Shown piece after piece: positions 37,127 through 45,395 of a DNA stretch of 64,000 nucleotides (its first letter is position 1; every line of letters begins with the position of its first letter). A program made the position numbers and the translations under genes. Source of the DNA: Rhizobium etli CFN 42 (GTDB taxonomy: Bacteria > Pseudomonadota > Alphaproteobacteria > Rhizobiales > Rhizobiaceae); NCBI RefSeq assembly GCF_000092045.1, contig NC_007761.1, forward strand, positions 2,545,001 to 2,609,000, read 5' to 3'. The notes under the pieces are model-generated. The model ran no database searches. It had not been told where the DNA came from and worked only from the letters and a program-made list of their open reading frames with translations.

Positions 37127-37894
37127 ATGGCGCTGCTTGCGGCCCGCGCCGGCCGCTACCGCGAATATGCCCCGACGCCCGCATTGTGGCGCCATTTCAG
37201 CCGCCTCTGGTCGCATACGCTGAACGATGGGCCGCCAGCGAGGGTGGCGATCGTGCCGGATGGTTATTGTGATCTCCTCTGGATTCACGGAAGGCTTGAG
37301 GTCGCCGGGCCCGACAGGACGGCAGCCTTCCCCGTCATAAGGCCGGGCGCGACCGTCATCGGCGCGCGCTTTGCGCCGGGCGCCGCGGCATCCTGGCTGA
37401 AGACGCCGCTCTCGGCGCTGGTCGGCCTCTCGGTGCCGCTTGCCGACATCGGCCGGAAGGGCACGAGCGAATTCGAAGCGCGGCTGCAAGATCGTCCGGA
37501 CCCCGAGGCCGCCGCGACGCTGTTCGGCCGTCTGCTTGAAGAGGCCGCGCGCGACGAGGAGGAGCCCGCCCGCGACGCCGCCATGATCTTCGCCGCCGCC
37601 GACAGCGACCGCCCGGCCTCCGGCCTGCCGGACCGGCTCGGCATGAGCGAAAGGCAGCTGCGCCGCCGCTGCTACCATCATTTCGGCTATGGCGCAAAGA
37701 CACTGGAACGCATCCGCCGGTTCCAGAAGTTCCTCGACCTCTGCCGCAGGGTGGACACGATGCCGCTCGCCCGCATCGCGCTCGAAGCAGGCTTTGCCGA
37801 TCAGGCCCACATGACACGCGAGGTCGCAGAACTCTCGACGCTCACCCCTGCGATCATCCTCGACCAACTCGGCGGGTGGAAAGGATCGGGCTGA
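37127..37894 (+). CDS. AraC-family transcriptional regulator
   Basis: A 255-residue regulator with an N-terminal DUF6597-like sensor part (YAPTPALWRHFSRLW, VAIVPDGYCDLLWIHG, FAPGAAASWL) and a C-terminal AraC DNA-binding domain (about 165-250) with GMSERQLRRRCYHHFGYGAK and IALEAGFADQAHMTREV. The ATG at 37127 is taken because the family signature starts right after it; the frame is open 43 codons further up. It is followed on the same strand by an SRPBCC gene 69 bases downstream, a common pairing in which the regulator controls the enzyme-like genes. Confidence 0.85.
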   Translation: MALLAARAGRYREYAPTPALWRHFSRLWSHTLNDGPPARVAIVPDGYCDLLWIHGRLEVAGPDRTAAFPVIRPGATVIGARFAPGAAASWLKTPLSALVGLSVPLADIGRKGTSEFEARLQDRPDPEAAATLFGRLLEEAARDEEEPARDAAMIFAAADSDRPASGLPDRLGMSERQLRRRCYHHFGYGAKTLERIRRFQKFLDLCRRVDTMPLARIALEAGFADQAHMTREVAELSTLTPAIILDQLGGWKGSG

Positions 37895-37963
37895 CCGTTT
37901 TGTTCAAGACACCGCTGGCCAGCCTTATTATTTCAGGGAAACCAAAATTCAAGGACCTGCACC

Positions 37964-38362
37964 ATGGCGACAATGCCTGCAAAAATTATCCACCAGTCGA
38001 TCGAGCGCGACTGGCGGGATGTCTACGACTTCGCCGGCAGGCCGGAGAACATGCCGCTCTGGGCCTCCGGCCTTGCCACCGGCTTCGAGCCAGACGGCGC
38101 CGACTGGATCGCCAACGGTCCCCTCGGCACCATCAAAGTGAGCTTCGTTCCCGCCAATGAATTCGGCGTGATCGATCATACGGTGACGATCGAATCCGGG
38201 CTCCGGGTTTATAATGCCCTGCGCATCGTACCGAACGGCGACGGCTGCGAGGTCATGTTCACGCTGTTGCGTCTGCCCGGCATGACAGATGCGCAATTTG
38301 CCGCTGATGCCGCGCATATCGAGAAGGATCTCGTCATGCTGAAAGCCCTGATGGAGAGATAA
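37964..38362 (+). CDS. SRPBCC-fold (START/Bet v1-like) protein
   Basis: A 132-residue protein of the polyketide-cyclase/ligand-binding SRPBCC type, recognised from IHQSIERDWRDVYDFAGRPE, PLWASGLATGF and the C-terminal helix AAHIEKDLVMLKALMER. Such proteins bind hydrophobic ligands; no catalytic residue is evident. The VOC gene starts directly after its stop (TAAATG), so the two are translationally coupled and perhaps functionally linked, and both follow the AraC gene. Confidence 0.8.
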   Translation: MATMPAKIIHQSIERDWRDVYDFAGRPENMPLWASGLATGFEPDGADWIANGPLGTIKVSFVPANEFGVIDHTVTIESGLRVYNALRIVPNGDGCEVMFTLLRLPGMTDAQFAADAAHIEKDLVMLKALMER

Positions 38363-38722
38363 ATGGCTGAAAACTCCGAACACAACGACCGCCGCATCGA
38401 CTATGTCGAATTCAACGTCTCCGACATCGCCGCCGCCAAAGCCTTTTACGGCTCGGCGTTCGGCTGGCGTTTCACCGATTACGGCCCGAATTACTGCGAA
38501 TTTGATGACGGCCGGCTGAAGGGCGGCTTCACCGATTTCGGCCCCGTGCGGCCGGGTGGCCCGCTCGTCGTCGTCTACGCCAGGGATCTGGAAGAAGTGC
38601 TGACTTCGGTCGAAAGGGCCGGCGGCACGATCTGCCGGCCGATTACCGATTTTCCCGGCGGCCGCCGCTTCCATTTCCTCGACCGTGACGGCTACGAGCT
38701 CGCCGTCTGGGCGACGGCATAA
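38363..38722 (+). CDS. VOC (glyoxalase/bleomycin resistance) family protein
   Basis: A 119-residue protein with the two beta-alpha-beta-beta-beta modules of the vicinal oxygen chelate fold: RIDYVEFNVSDIAAAKAFYG (about 11-30) and RRFHFLDRDGYELAVWA at the end. Members act as glyoxalases, dioxygenases, isomerases or antibiotic-binding proteins. Potential metal ligands such as Glu16 and the C-terminal Glu are present, but the activity is not predictable. It is the last gene of the AraC-SRPBCC-VOC run. Confidence 0.85.
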   Translation: MAENSEHNDRRIDYVEFNVSDIAAAKAFYGSAFGWRFTDYGPNYCEFDDGRLKGGFTDFGPVRPGGPLVVVYARDLEEVLTSVERAGGTICRPITDFPGGRRFHFLDRDGYELAVWATA

Positions 38723-38725
38723 ATT

Positions 38726-38828
38726 GAGCAATTCCAGCAAAAGTGTGCAGCGGTTTTGCGCCCGGAATTGCGTGAAAACAAAGAGATAGAACAATTCCGT
38801 GATTCGAAGAAAAACGGAATTGCTCTAG
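38726..38828. repeat. rhizobial palindromic element (GAGCAATTCC type)
   Basis: About 100 bases filling the gap between convergent VOC and PAS genes. It starts GAGCAATTCCAGC and ends GGAATTGCTCTAG, and has internal copies of GGAATTGC and CAATTCC plus the A-rich GTGAAAACAAAGAGATAGA. The ends are inverted repeats of each other, and each half folds into its own hairpin. This unit is a familiar repeated intergenic sequence in Rhizobium and Agrobacterium. It may act as a bidirectional mRNA end. Confidence 0.75.
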
Positions 38829-38829
38829 A

Positions 38830-39540
38830 CTACCGATCCATCACGATCAGAGCGCCGATCACAATGCCGCTCGCATCGCGAAGCGGCGACATGCGACAGC
38901 GTACCTGCCGGGATGCGCCGTCGTCAGTCCGGCGCTCATAAGTGTAGTCGACCTCCCCGCCGGCAAAACAGACGTCCAGCTTATGCTTGGCGCATTCGAC
39001 AAATCGCTCCTCGCCGATGAATTCGGAAAGGTGACGCCCGATCAGTTCCATCGGCTTCCTGTCGAGACGAGCGCTGTTGGCCGCATTGGAATAGAGGTAG
39101 CGGTAGTCCCTGGTCAGCACCGCCACACGGTCCGGTAGGCTTTCGAGGATCGCCGAATTGAGGAATTGGCCGTTGTCGGTGTCGGGCACATAGGCTGCCG
39201 GCGGCTCGATGCGCGCATCCTGCGGCGAAGGCACCCGCCAGTCCGGCGCATGCGTGCCGAAATAGCAGTCGAGCAGATAGGAAAGCACCGCCGTATGTTC
39301 CCTGACGCTGGCGCTGTCGTCCGCGTCCCGAGCGACGAGATGGCTGACGAACTGCAGCTGCATATAGACTTCGAGCAGATTGGCCGCCCGGCTGGCCAGG
39401 ATAGCCTCGACCAGCGGCTCGACGTGACGGTCGAGCAACATCACGCGCTGATCGTCGCCCCGGCTTATGGCTTCCTCTATTTGCGCGCAGCGCAAGGAAA
39501 AGGCTCGAAAAAGCTCCAGCAAGACGCCTCCCACTCCCAT
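38830..39540 (-). CDS. PAS-domain protein
   Basis: A protein of about 236 residues with an N-terminal helical part (about 1-125) and a C-terminal PAS domain (about 130-236): ILESLPDRVAVLTRDYRYLY, SNAANSARLDRKPMELIGRH, then RCRMSPLRDASGIVIGALIV. No kinase, cyclase or output domain is fused, so it probably senses a ligand or redox state and acts through a partner. The start is uncertain: ATG 39540 and GTG 39576 are both possible and neither has a clear ribosome-binding site. It lies downstream of lpxXL on the same strand after 126 bases. Confidence 0.75.
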   Translation of the reverse strand: MGVGGVLLELFRAFSLRCAQIEEAISRGDDQRVMLLDRHVEPLVEAILASRAANLLEVYMQLQFVSHLVARDADDSASVREHTAVLSYLLDCYFGTHAPDWRVPSPQDARIEPPAAYVPDTDNGQFLNSAILESLPDRVAVLTRDYRYLYSNAANSARLDRKPMELIGRHLSEFIGEERFVECAKHKLDVCFAGGEVDYTYERRTDDGASRQVRCRMSPLRDASGIVIGALIVMDR

Positions 39541-39702
39541 TGTCCCAAGTGGCGTGTCCAAATTGTGTGGCTGCACTTTCCCAAATGCGCCCTGAGGTGG
39601 ATATTATTCGCGCCCTGGTAGTGACGGCTAACATGAAGTTTACTCGGTTTCAATCCGAGAACACCTGCCGCTTTTCACCGCTGATAAATCAGGGTTTGAT
39701 TT

Positions 39703-40638
39703 TCAAGGCGCGAGCGTCTTCTTGATCTGCCAGCGGTCGTGATACCAGAGCCACTGTTCCGGATATTCCCGCACCCAACTTTCCACCTTGTCGTTGAGTA
39801 GCTGGGCGGCCGCCGGCAGGTCGAGATTGCCTTTGGCGTCGCGCGGCATCTCCAGCCGCGGCTCGATTTCCAGCCGGTAGCGGTTTCCCGGCAGGCGAAT
39901 GCAGCGCGCCGGATAGACCTCGCAATCGAACTGGCGCACCAGCTTCGGCAGCAGCGGATTGGTCTTCACCTCTCGCCCGAAGAAGGTGCCTTTCAGCCCC
40001 TTGCCGAATTTCTGGTCGACGAGCACGCCCACCCCCTGGCCCGCCTCCAACTGGCGTGCGAGCGCGAAGGAGGAGCCGGCATGCGAGGGCACCAGCTTGC
40101 CCATGCGCGCGCTGCGGAAGTCAAACACCTTCTTGGCGACATAGGGATTGTTCGGCGGCCGGAAAAGCACGGTGACCGTGAGCCCGAAGGCCGCACCCGC
40201 CACCGGCAGCAGCTCGAAATTGGCGGTATGGCCGGTAAAGACGATGAAGGGGCGCGGATTGTCGCGCAGGTCGAGGAAGATGGGGATGCCCGACACCTCC
40301 ACCCTGCCCGGCTCCGGCCGTTCGGGGTCGTAGTCGAATAATTCGTCGAGGAAGACGTATTCGGCCGCGAGCCGACCCATATTTCCCCAGCTGGCGAGCG
40401 CAATCTCTTCGATCTCGGCCTCGCTCTTCTCAGGGAAAGCGTTGCGGAGATTGACGAGCATCAGCTTATGGCGGCGGGTCCGCCGGCCGAGGCTGCGCAT
40501 CACCCGGTCCGCGAAGCGAATCGCGCCATCGGCCGGAAACAGCTTCAGCACGTTCAGGAAGCCGAACATCGCCTGCGCCACCAGCCATTGCTGGAAATTT
40601 CTGAGCGCCAGAACGACCCGGGTAATGAACAGCTTCAC
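39703..40638 (-). CDS. lpxXL: lipid A very-long-chain acyltransferase LpxXL
   Basis: A 311-residue inner-membrane acyltransferase of the LpxL/HtrB family. The HX4E catalytic motif is in IVFTGHTANFELLPVAG; FRPPNNPYV and LVDQKFGKGLKGTFFG follow as in lauroyltransferases. In rhizobia this gene, last of the acpXL cluster, transfers 27-hydroxyoctacosanoate from AcpXL to the lipid A precursor as a secondary acyl chain, and the synteny here is complete. The start is GTG at 40638, six bases after the upstream gene's stop; a hydrophobic N-terminal helix follows. Confidence 0.93.
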   Translation of the reverse strand: MKLFITRVVLALRNFQQWLVAQAMFGFLNVLKLFPADGAIRFADRVMRSLGRRTRRHKLMLVNLRNAFPEKSEAEIEEIALASWGNMGRLAAEYVFLDELFDYDPERPEPGRVEVSGIPIFLDLRDNPRPFIVFTGHTANFELLPVAGAAFGLTVTVLFRPPNNPYVAKKVFDFRSARMGKLVPSHAGSSFALARQLEAGQGVGVLVDQKFGKGLKGTFFGREVKTNPLLPKLVRQFDCEVYPARCIRLPGNRYRLEIEPRLEMPRDAKGNLDLPAAAQLLNDKVESWVREYPEQWLWYHDRWQIKKTLAP

Positions 40639-40644
40639 GTCAGG

Positions 40645-41673
40645 TCAGTCCATCTTCAGAATGATCTTGCCGAAGATCTGGCGGGATTCCATCCGCTCCA
40701 GCGCGCGGTCGATATCGTCGAAGCCGACTTCGGTATCGATGACGGGATGCACGAGCCCGCGCCCCATCTTCTGCATCGCATCGGCCATGTTCTCCATACG
40801 GCAGCCGAAGGAGCCGAGAAGCTTCAACTGCTGCTGGAACAGCATCATCAGGTTCATCTCGGTCGAAACGCCCGAAGTCGAGCCGCAGGTGACGAGACGC
40901 CCGCCGCGCTTCATGCAGAGCATCGAACCGGCCCAGGTATCCTTCCCCACATGCTCGAAGACGACGTCGACGCCCTTCTTCTTGGTGAGCTTGCGCACCA
41001 CGCCTTCGAAGCGGTCGGTGCGGTAGTTGATGACGTGATCGGCGCCGAGTGCCTTCGCCTTCTCGATCTTGTCGTCGGAGCCGACCGTGGTGATGACGGT
41101 GCAGCCGATCTTCTTGGCAAGCTGGATTGCCGCCGTGCCGATGCCGGAGCCGCCGGCGTGGACGAGGACGGTTTCGCCGGGCTCGAGCTTGGCATTGTCG
41201 AACAACATGTGCTCGACCGTGCCGAAGGTGACGGGGGCGAGCGCCGCACCAATCGCATCGACGCCGGGAGGAGCCGGAACGAGCAGGCGCGCCGGCAGAT
41301 TGACCTTCTCCTGCGCGAAACCGTCGAGATGGAAACCGTGCACGCCGGAAACATGTTCGCAGAGATTGTCGCGGCCTTCGCGGCAGGGTCGGCAGAGGCC
41401 GCAGGTACGCGCGCCATAGATCGAAACCAGTTGGCCCGGCAGCACATTGGCGACACCCGGCCCGATCGCTTCGACGACGCCGGAGGCTTCCGCGCCGATG
41501 ACAAGCGGCATCTTGCGCTTGGCAAAAGCCATGCCGCGCCAGCCCCAGACGTCGATATGGTTGAGGGCCACTGCCTTGACGCGCAGCGTCACCTCGCCGG
41601 CGGCAGGCGCCTCCGGTTCCGGCAGGTCGGTGATCTCAAGCTTGCGGTCGTCGATCAGTTGCAAAGCGCGCAT
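40645..41673 (-). CDS. zinc-type alcohol dehydrogenase of the acpXL cluster
   Basis: A 342-residue medium-chain dehydrogenase/reductase. The Rossmann motif is VHAGGSGIGTAAIQLAKKIG, and a structural-zinc cluster is present in YGARTCGLCRPCREGRDNLC. The catalytic-zinc region (ALNHIDVWGWRG) lacks the usual first Cys, so the catalytic metal may be absent, as in quinone-reductase-like members. In rhizobial lipid A clusters this adh gene lies between fabF1 and lpxXL; its role in the C28 hydroxy-acid pathway is not well defined. GAGGG precedes the ATG at 41673. Confidence 0.88.
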   Translation of the reverse strand: MRALQLIDDRKLEITDLPEPEAPAAGEVTLRVKAVALNHIDVWGWRGMAFAKRKMPLVIGAEASGVVEAIGPGVANVLPGQLVSIYGARTCGLCRPCREGRDNLCEHVSGVHGFHLDGFAQEKVNLPARLLVPAPPGVDAIGAALAPVTFGTVEHMLFDNAKLEPGETVLVHAGGSGIGTAAIQLAKKIGCTVITTVGSDDKIEKAKALGADHVINYRTDRFEGVVRKLTKKKGVDVVFEHVGKDTWAGSMLCMKRGGRLVTCGSTSGVSTEMNLMMLFQQQLKLLGSFGCRMENMADAMQKMGRGLVHPVIDTEVGFDDIDRALERMESRQIFGKIILKMD

Positions 41674-41729
41674 AGCAAAATCCCTCGCCTCAGAGGCGTT
41701 CGTCTCGTCCTGAAATTGTCGGGAACCGC

Positions 41730-43016
41730 TTAAGCCGGTTCGAGCGCCATGACAAGGCTGGCATTCTGCCCGCCAAAGCCGAAGGAGTTGGAAAGCACGG
41801 CCGAAACCTGAGCCTCCCTCTTCTTGTTCGGCACGACATCGAGCACGATCGACGGATCGGGATTATTGTAGTTGATCGTCGGCGGCAGCGTGCCCGTCAG
41901 CATCGTCTGCAGCGAGAATACCGCCTCGACCGCACCCGCCGCCGTCAGCGTATGGCCGATCATCGACTTGTTCGACGAAACCGGAATGCCGACCAGCCGT
42001 TCGCCGAAGACGGCCGACATGGCGCCATACTCCATCTTGTCGTTTTCAGGCGTCGAGGTGCCGTGCGCGTTGATGTAGCCGATGCCGCTCTCGTCGATAC
42101 CGGCATCGGCAAGAGCCGCGCGGATCGTCGCGATCGCCGGGCCGCCATCAGGCGAAGACCGGGTGCGGTGGAAGCTGTCGGCCTTGTCACCGGCGCCCTT
42201 CATGATGCCGAGCACCTTGGCGCCGCGAGCGACCGCCGATTCCAGCGATTCCAGCACCAGGGTGGCCGCACCCTCGGCGATGACGAAGCCATCGCGATCC
42301 TTGCTGAACGGCTTGGAGGCTTTGGTCGGCGGATCGTTCTGCGTCGAAAGGGCCGACAGCAGCGAGAAGCGGATCAGCGCTTCGGCGCTGAGCGATCCGT
42401 CCGTCGCGACGGTCAGCGCGCGGTCGGTGCGGCCCTGGCGGATCGCCTCGATGCCGAGCTGGATCGCAGTGACGCCGGAGGCGCAGGCCGTCGACAAGGT
42501 CACCGGCAGGCCGCGCGTGCCGAACCGGTCGGCAAGACGCTCGGAAATCGCGCCGAACAGCGCCGCCTCGTGGAAGGCCGGGTCGGGCCGCTGGCGCAGC
42601 GCCGTCAGGAAGCGCTCATAGGCATCACCGGGATGGTCGGCGGCCGGCGAACGGTCGGCGAGTTCGAACCGGGCGCTCCATTCCGGCTCGATCGGCGGCG
42701 CAGCAAGAAACAGCGGGCCACTGAAATCGCCTGATAGACCGGCATCGGCTAATGCCTCGATGGTCGTCTCGCGCGCAAAGGCATAGGAGCGCTCGACGGC
42801 GTTCGGGACGGGAATCTCGATGAAATCGACGGTGCCGGCGATCCGGGTCGACAGGCCTTCTGTGGGAAAACGATTGATCGCGTGGATACCCGAGGTGCCG
42901 GACGAAAGGGCCGCCCAGTTGTCCTTCAGGCCCTGGCCCAGCGACGTGATGATGCCCATGCCCGTCACTGCGACGATCGGCCGGCCGAGATGATCCTTGT
43001 AAGCGGAAGCTGTCAT
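41730..43016 (-). CDS. fabF1: beta-ketoacyl-ACP synthase of the acpXL cluster (FabF1XL)
   Basis: A 428-residue condensing enzyme for elongation of the very-long-chain fatty acid on AcpXL. The full Cys-His-His triad is present: Cys178 in STACASGVTAIQLG, His318 in INAHGTSTPEND, His355 in SNKSMIGHTLTAAG. The ATG at 43016 follows GAGGAGAG. It begins ten bases after the stop of the second, degenerate synthase gene, with which it probably forms a heterodimer (inference from pairing and from the partner's lost active site). Confidence 0.93.
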   Translation of the reverse strand: MTASAYKDHLGRPIVAVTGMGIITSLGQGLKDNWAALSSGTSGIHAINRFPTEGLSTRIAGTVDFIEIPVPNAVERSYAFARETTIEALADAGLSGDFSGPLFLAAPPIEPEWSARFELADRSPAADHPGDAYERFLTALRQRPDPAFHEAALFGAISERLADRFGTRGLPVTLSTACASGVTAIQLGIEAIRQGRTDRALTVATDGSLSAEALIRFSLLSALSTQNDPPTKASKPFSKDRDGFVIAEGAATLVLESLESAVARGAKVLGIMKGAGDKADSFHRTRSSPDGGPAIATIRAALADAGIDESGIGYINAHGTSTPENDKMEYGAMSAVFGERLVGIPVSSNKSMIGHTLTAAGAVEAVFSLQTMLTGTLPPTINYNNPDPSIVLDVVPNKKREAQVSAVLSNSFGFGGQNASLVMALEPA

Positions 43017-43026
43017 ATCTCTCTCC

Positions 43027-44232
43027 TCACGCCTCTGCGGAAAGAACGGCGACGCCCTCGCCGCGCTGGTGTCCGACTGTCGTTACGACGGCGGCTTTCG
43101 TGCCCGCCTTCATCGGCGCTTCATGAGCAGCGTCGAAGGGCGGAACCTTGGCCTTGGTATCGATGGCAAGGGCTGCGAGCGCCAGCCCCAGCGGGAAATG
43201 CGCCTCGATCGTGTGACCGGAAACGCCGCCGAAGCCGCGGATTGCTGCACCGGGAAGCTGATGCTCCAGCACTGCCTTTTCGCGGGCCGCGATTTCATGC
43301 ATGCCGGTCGAGCCGGAGAAGATCGCCGTCGCCTCCGGCGGCAGCTCGGCGGCAGGCTTCAGCAGCCGCTCCATGCGCACTTCGAAATTGCCGGCGCTAC
43401 GGCTGCCGCGGTCGCCTTCGACGGCGCTGATCGTCGCGTAGATATGCGCGCCGCGCTCTTCCGCATGCTTGCGCGATTCCAGCACCAGGAAGGCGCCGGC
43501 CGAACCGGTGATCATACCGCCGCCCGCAAGGCCGGCGCGCGACCAGAGCGGCGCCCATTCGTCGCGCGTATGCGCGCCGATCGCTTCGGTGAGCAGAATC
43601 ATATCGGGACGTTCGGCAGCAAAGGCGCCACCGACCAGCGCATGGGTGGATTCACCCGAACGGATGCGCCAGAACGCGGTCTCGACGGCTGAAACCCCTG
43701 AAGCTTCTTCGCCCATGAAGGTGCGCGAGGAACCGGTAACCTTGTGAACGATGGAGATGTTGCCCGCAAGCAGGTTGGAAAGCTGCGCCAGGAACAGAGT
43801 TGGCCTCAGCTCCGTCGTCAGCTTCTCATTCAGCAGCAATTCGCGGTCGTTGCGCTTCAGGCCCTCGTCCACGATCAGCGTATCGACATTGATATCGCGC
43901 TCGCCACCGCCGGCGGCCACAATCATGTCCATCGTGCCGCAGGCCTCGATATTGTCCTTGAAGCCGGCATCGTCGAGTGCCAGACCGGCTGCGAAGACGC
44001 CGATCCGCTGCCAGTTTTCCATCTGGCGCTGGTCGCCGCGCTTGGCGATTTGCTGCGACCAGTCGATCTCTGGGAGCGGGTGCACCGGATAGGGTTTGAA
44101 CTTCTCGGTCTCGACGATCGCCTTCGGCGCGCTTTCGGCCGAAAGCAGCGCGATATGCGCCTCCTTGCCGACGCCCTGACAGGTAACGATGCCGACGCCC
44201 GAAATGACGACGTCGTTTGCAGCCTTGCTCAT
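43027..44232 (-). CDS. fabF2: degenerate beta-ketoacyl synthase of the acpXL cluster (FabF2XL)
   Basis: A 401-residue thiolase-fold protein related to KAS II but with a changed active site. The nucleophilic Cys is replaced by Glu176 (GEEASGVSAVE aligned with ACASGVTAIQ in its neighbour), and the first His by Ser307 (IFSGSTGMH for AHGTST); only the second His, His340 in GVSGHTIEAH, remains. This pattern resembles chain-length-factor or KSQ-type partners of polyketide synthases. Its start overlaps the fabZ stop by four bases (ATGA). A likely role is to pair with FabF1XL and help set C28 length, which is inference. Confidence 0.9.
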   Translation of the reverse strand: MSKAANDVVISGVGIVTCQGVGKEAHIALLSAESAPKAIVETEKFKPYPVHPLPEIDWSQQIAKRGDQRQMENWQRIGVFAAGLALDDAGFKDNIEACGTMDMIVAAGGGERDINVDTLIVDEGLKRNDRELLLNEKLTTELRPTLFLAQLSNLLAGNISIVHKVTGSSRTFMGEEASGVSAVETAFWRIRSGESTHALVGGAFAAERPDMILLTEAIGAHTRDEWAPLWSRAGLAGGGMITGSAGAFLVLESRKHAEERGAHIYATISAVEGDRGSRSAGNFEVRMERLLKPAAELPPEATAIFSGSTGMHEIAAREKAVLEHQLPGAAIRGFGGVSGHTIEAHFPLGLALAALAIDTKAKVPPFDAAHEAPMKAGTKAAVVTTVGHQRGEGVAVLSAEA

Positions 44233-44711
44233 TCAATCACTCCCTGCGCTGCGATCGCTTCGAGAAGCCCGACTTCGCCGGCGCGTTTTTTCACGATATC
44301 GCCGAGCGGCACCTCGCTGAAGGGCATGGTACGCAGTTTCAGTTGCGCGTCGCAGACCTTCTTGCCGCCGCTGGTGATCTTGGCCTTGGTGACCGCAAAA
44401 CCGGAACCGTCGTGCTCCAGCACCGCCTCGATGTCGAGCACGGCTTCCGGCTCGACGAAGGTGCGCATCTTCGCGCCGTCGACCGACATCAGGAAGGGCA
44501 TGGCGGCAAAATCGGTAGCGGCAAGCACCAGCATACCGGAGGCCTGCGCCATGGCCTCGATCAGGAGCACACCTGGAACGAGCGGCATGCCGGGAAAATG
44601 GCCCTCGAAAACGGGACTCTTTGCCGGCACGACGGATCGCGCCGAAAGTATCCCCTTCTTCAGGTCCACCGCTTCTACGCGGTCAATCATCTGGAAATAT
44701 TCCAGCAGCAT
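44229..44711 (-). CDS. fabZ: 3-hydroxyacyl-ACP dehydratase of the acpXL cluster (FabZXL)
   Basis: A 160-residue hot-dog-fold dehydratase. The FabZ motif is VFEGHFPGMPLVPGVLLIEA, with His38 and Glu52 as the catalytic pair. It would remove water from hydroxyacyl-AcpXL during C28 synthesis. It differs from housekeeping FabZ in having a long C-terminal extension. GGAGG precedes the ATG at 44711. It lies 117 bases downstream of acpXL and overlaps fabF2 by four bases. Confidence 0.93.
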   Translation of the reverse strand: MLLEYFQMIDRVEAVDLKKGILSARSVVPAKSPVFEGHFPGMPLVPGVLLIEAMAQASGMLVLAATDFAAMPFLMSVDGAKMRTFVEPEAVLDIEAVLEHDGSGFAVTKAKITSGGKKVCDAQLKLRTMPFSEVPLGDIVKKRAGEVGLLEAIAAQGVIE

Positions 44712-44828
44712 TCGGATCCTCCGGCCCGACGGGACAGATCCGCCCGCCGGTGACGCCTAGTTAGGAACGAAACCGCCCGGCCGCCATAGTCAGGGCGGCA
44801 GGGCGTTCGAAAAAGACTGATATGTCGC

Positions 44829-45107
44829 TCAGGCCTTGGCCGCTTTGAGCTCATCGATCTTGGCGCAGAGGTTCTTCAGCACGAAATATTCTTCCGTAGA
44901 GACCTTGCCTTCGTTGACCTCCTGCGTCCACTTTTCGAGCGGAATCTTGATGCCGAACTCCTTGTCGATGGCAAAGACGATATCGAGGAAATCGAGGCTG
45001 TCGATACCGAGGTCGTCGATCGTATGGCTCTCCGGCGTGATCGTGGCGCGATCGATCTCGCTGGTTTCTGCAATAATGTCGGCAACTTTATCGAATGTAG
45101 CGGTCAC
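44829..45107 (-). CDS. acpXL: acyl carrier protein AcpXL
   Basis: A 92-residue specialised acyl carrier protein on which the 27-hydroxyoctacosanoic acid of rhizobial lipid A is built. The phosphopantetheine site is Ser37 in [12 protein letters not shown], and the [15 protein letters not shown] region is characteristic of AcpXL. The start is GTG at 45107, giving the known length of 92, with GAGG eight bases upstream; a longer frame to 45203 adds sequence without ACP character. It is first in the cluster and divergent from fnrN, sharing 288 bases of upstream DNA with it. Confidence 0.96.
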
Positions 45108-45141
45108 GCGCTGTACCTCATGAAATGACGATTTAAACCCC

Positions 45142-45170
45142 CTCATAGGCAAATCCTTTTCAAAAGCCAA
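45142..45170 (-). promoter_or_regulatory. acpXL: candidate sigma-70 promoter of acpXL
   Basis: On the minus strand, TTGGCT (45170-45165) and TATGAG (45147-45142) are separated by 17 bases, giving a predicted transcript start near 45135 and a leader of about 28 bases before the GTG. Matches to the consensus are moderate, and this is prediction only. Confidence 0.4.
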
Positions 45171-45288
45171 TGCTTTCGTCCGGCCGTTGCGGCAAATTGA
45201 CAATAAGGTGTTGCCTAAACAGCAATGGAACGCCGGTGAGTGCAGGCGCCGAAAGCAGGATGCGGCCGTCCAACATCCTCACCGGTCT

Positions 45289-45302
45289 TTGATCTGAATC
45301 AA
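45289..45302. promoter_or_regulatory. anaerobox 1 (FNR/FixK site) upstream of fnrN
   Basis: TTGAT, CTGA, ATCAA: a perfect match to the FNR/FixK consensus TTGAT-N4-ATCAA. It lies about 100 bases upstream of fnrN. Two such boxes are known upstream of fnrN in R. leguminosarum, where FnrN activates and represses its own gene. It also lies within the acpXL upstream region. Confidence 0.92.
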
Positions 45303-45319
45303 ATTATGCGCGCTGGCAT

Positions 45320-45333
45320 TTGATAATCATCAA
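45320..45333. promoter_or_regulatory. anaerobox 2 (FNR/FixK site) upstream of fnrN
   Basis: TTGAT, AATC, ATCAA: a second perfect FNR/FixK site, centred 31 bases from the first and about 70 bases before the fnrN start. The near position suggests a repressing or proximal role in fnrN autoregulation, as described for the R. leguminosarum gene. Confidence 0.92.
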
Positions 45334-45395
45334 ACTGCGCTGGAAGGAATTGCGGTCGCGTTCCAGCATGTCCGGCTTTTTGAAGGATCACGACG

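Noticed and set aside
45108..45203. Longer AcpXL start at 45203
   Set aside because: The extra 32 residues lack ACP character; GTG at 45107 has a ribosome-binding site and gives the known 92-residue length.
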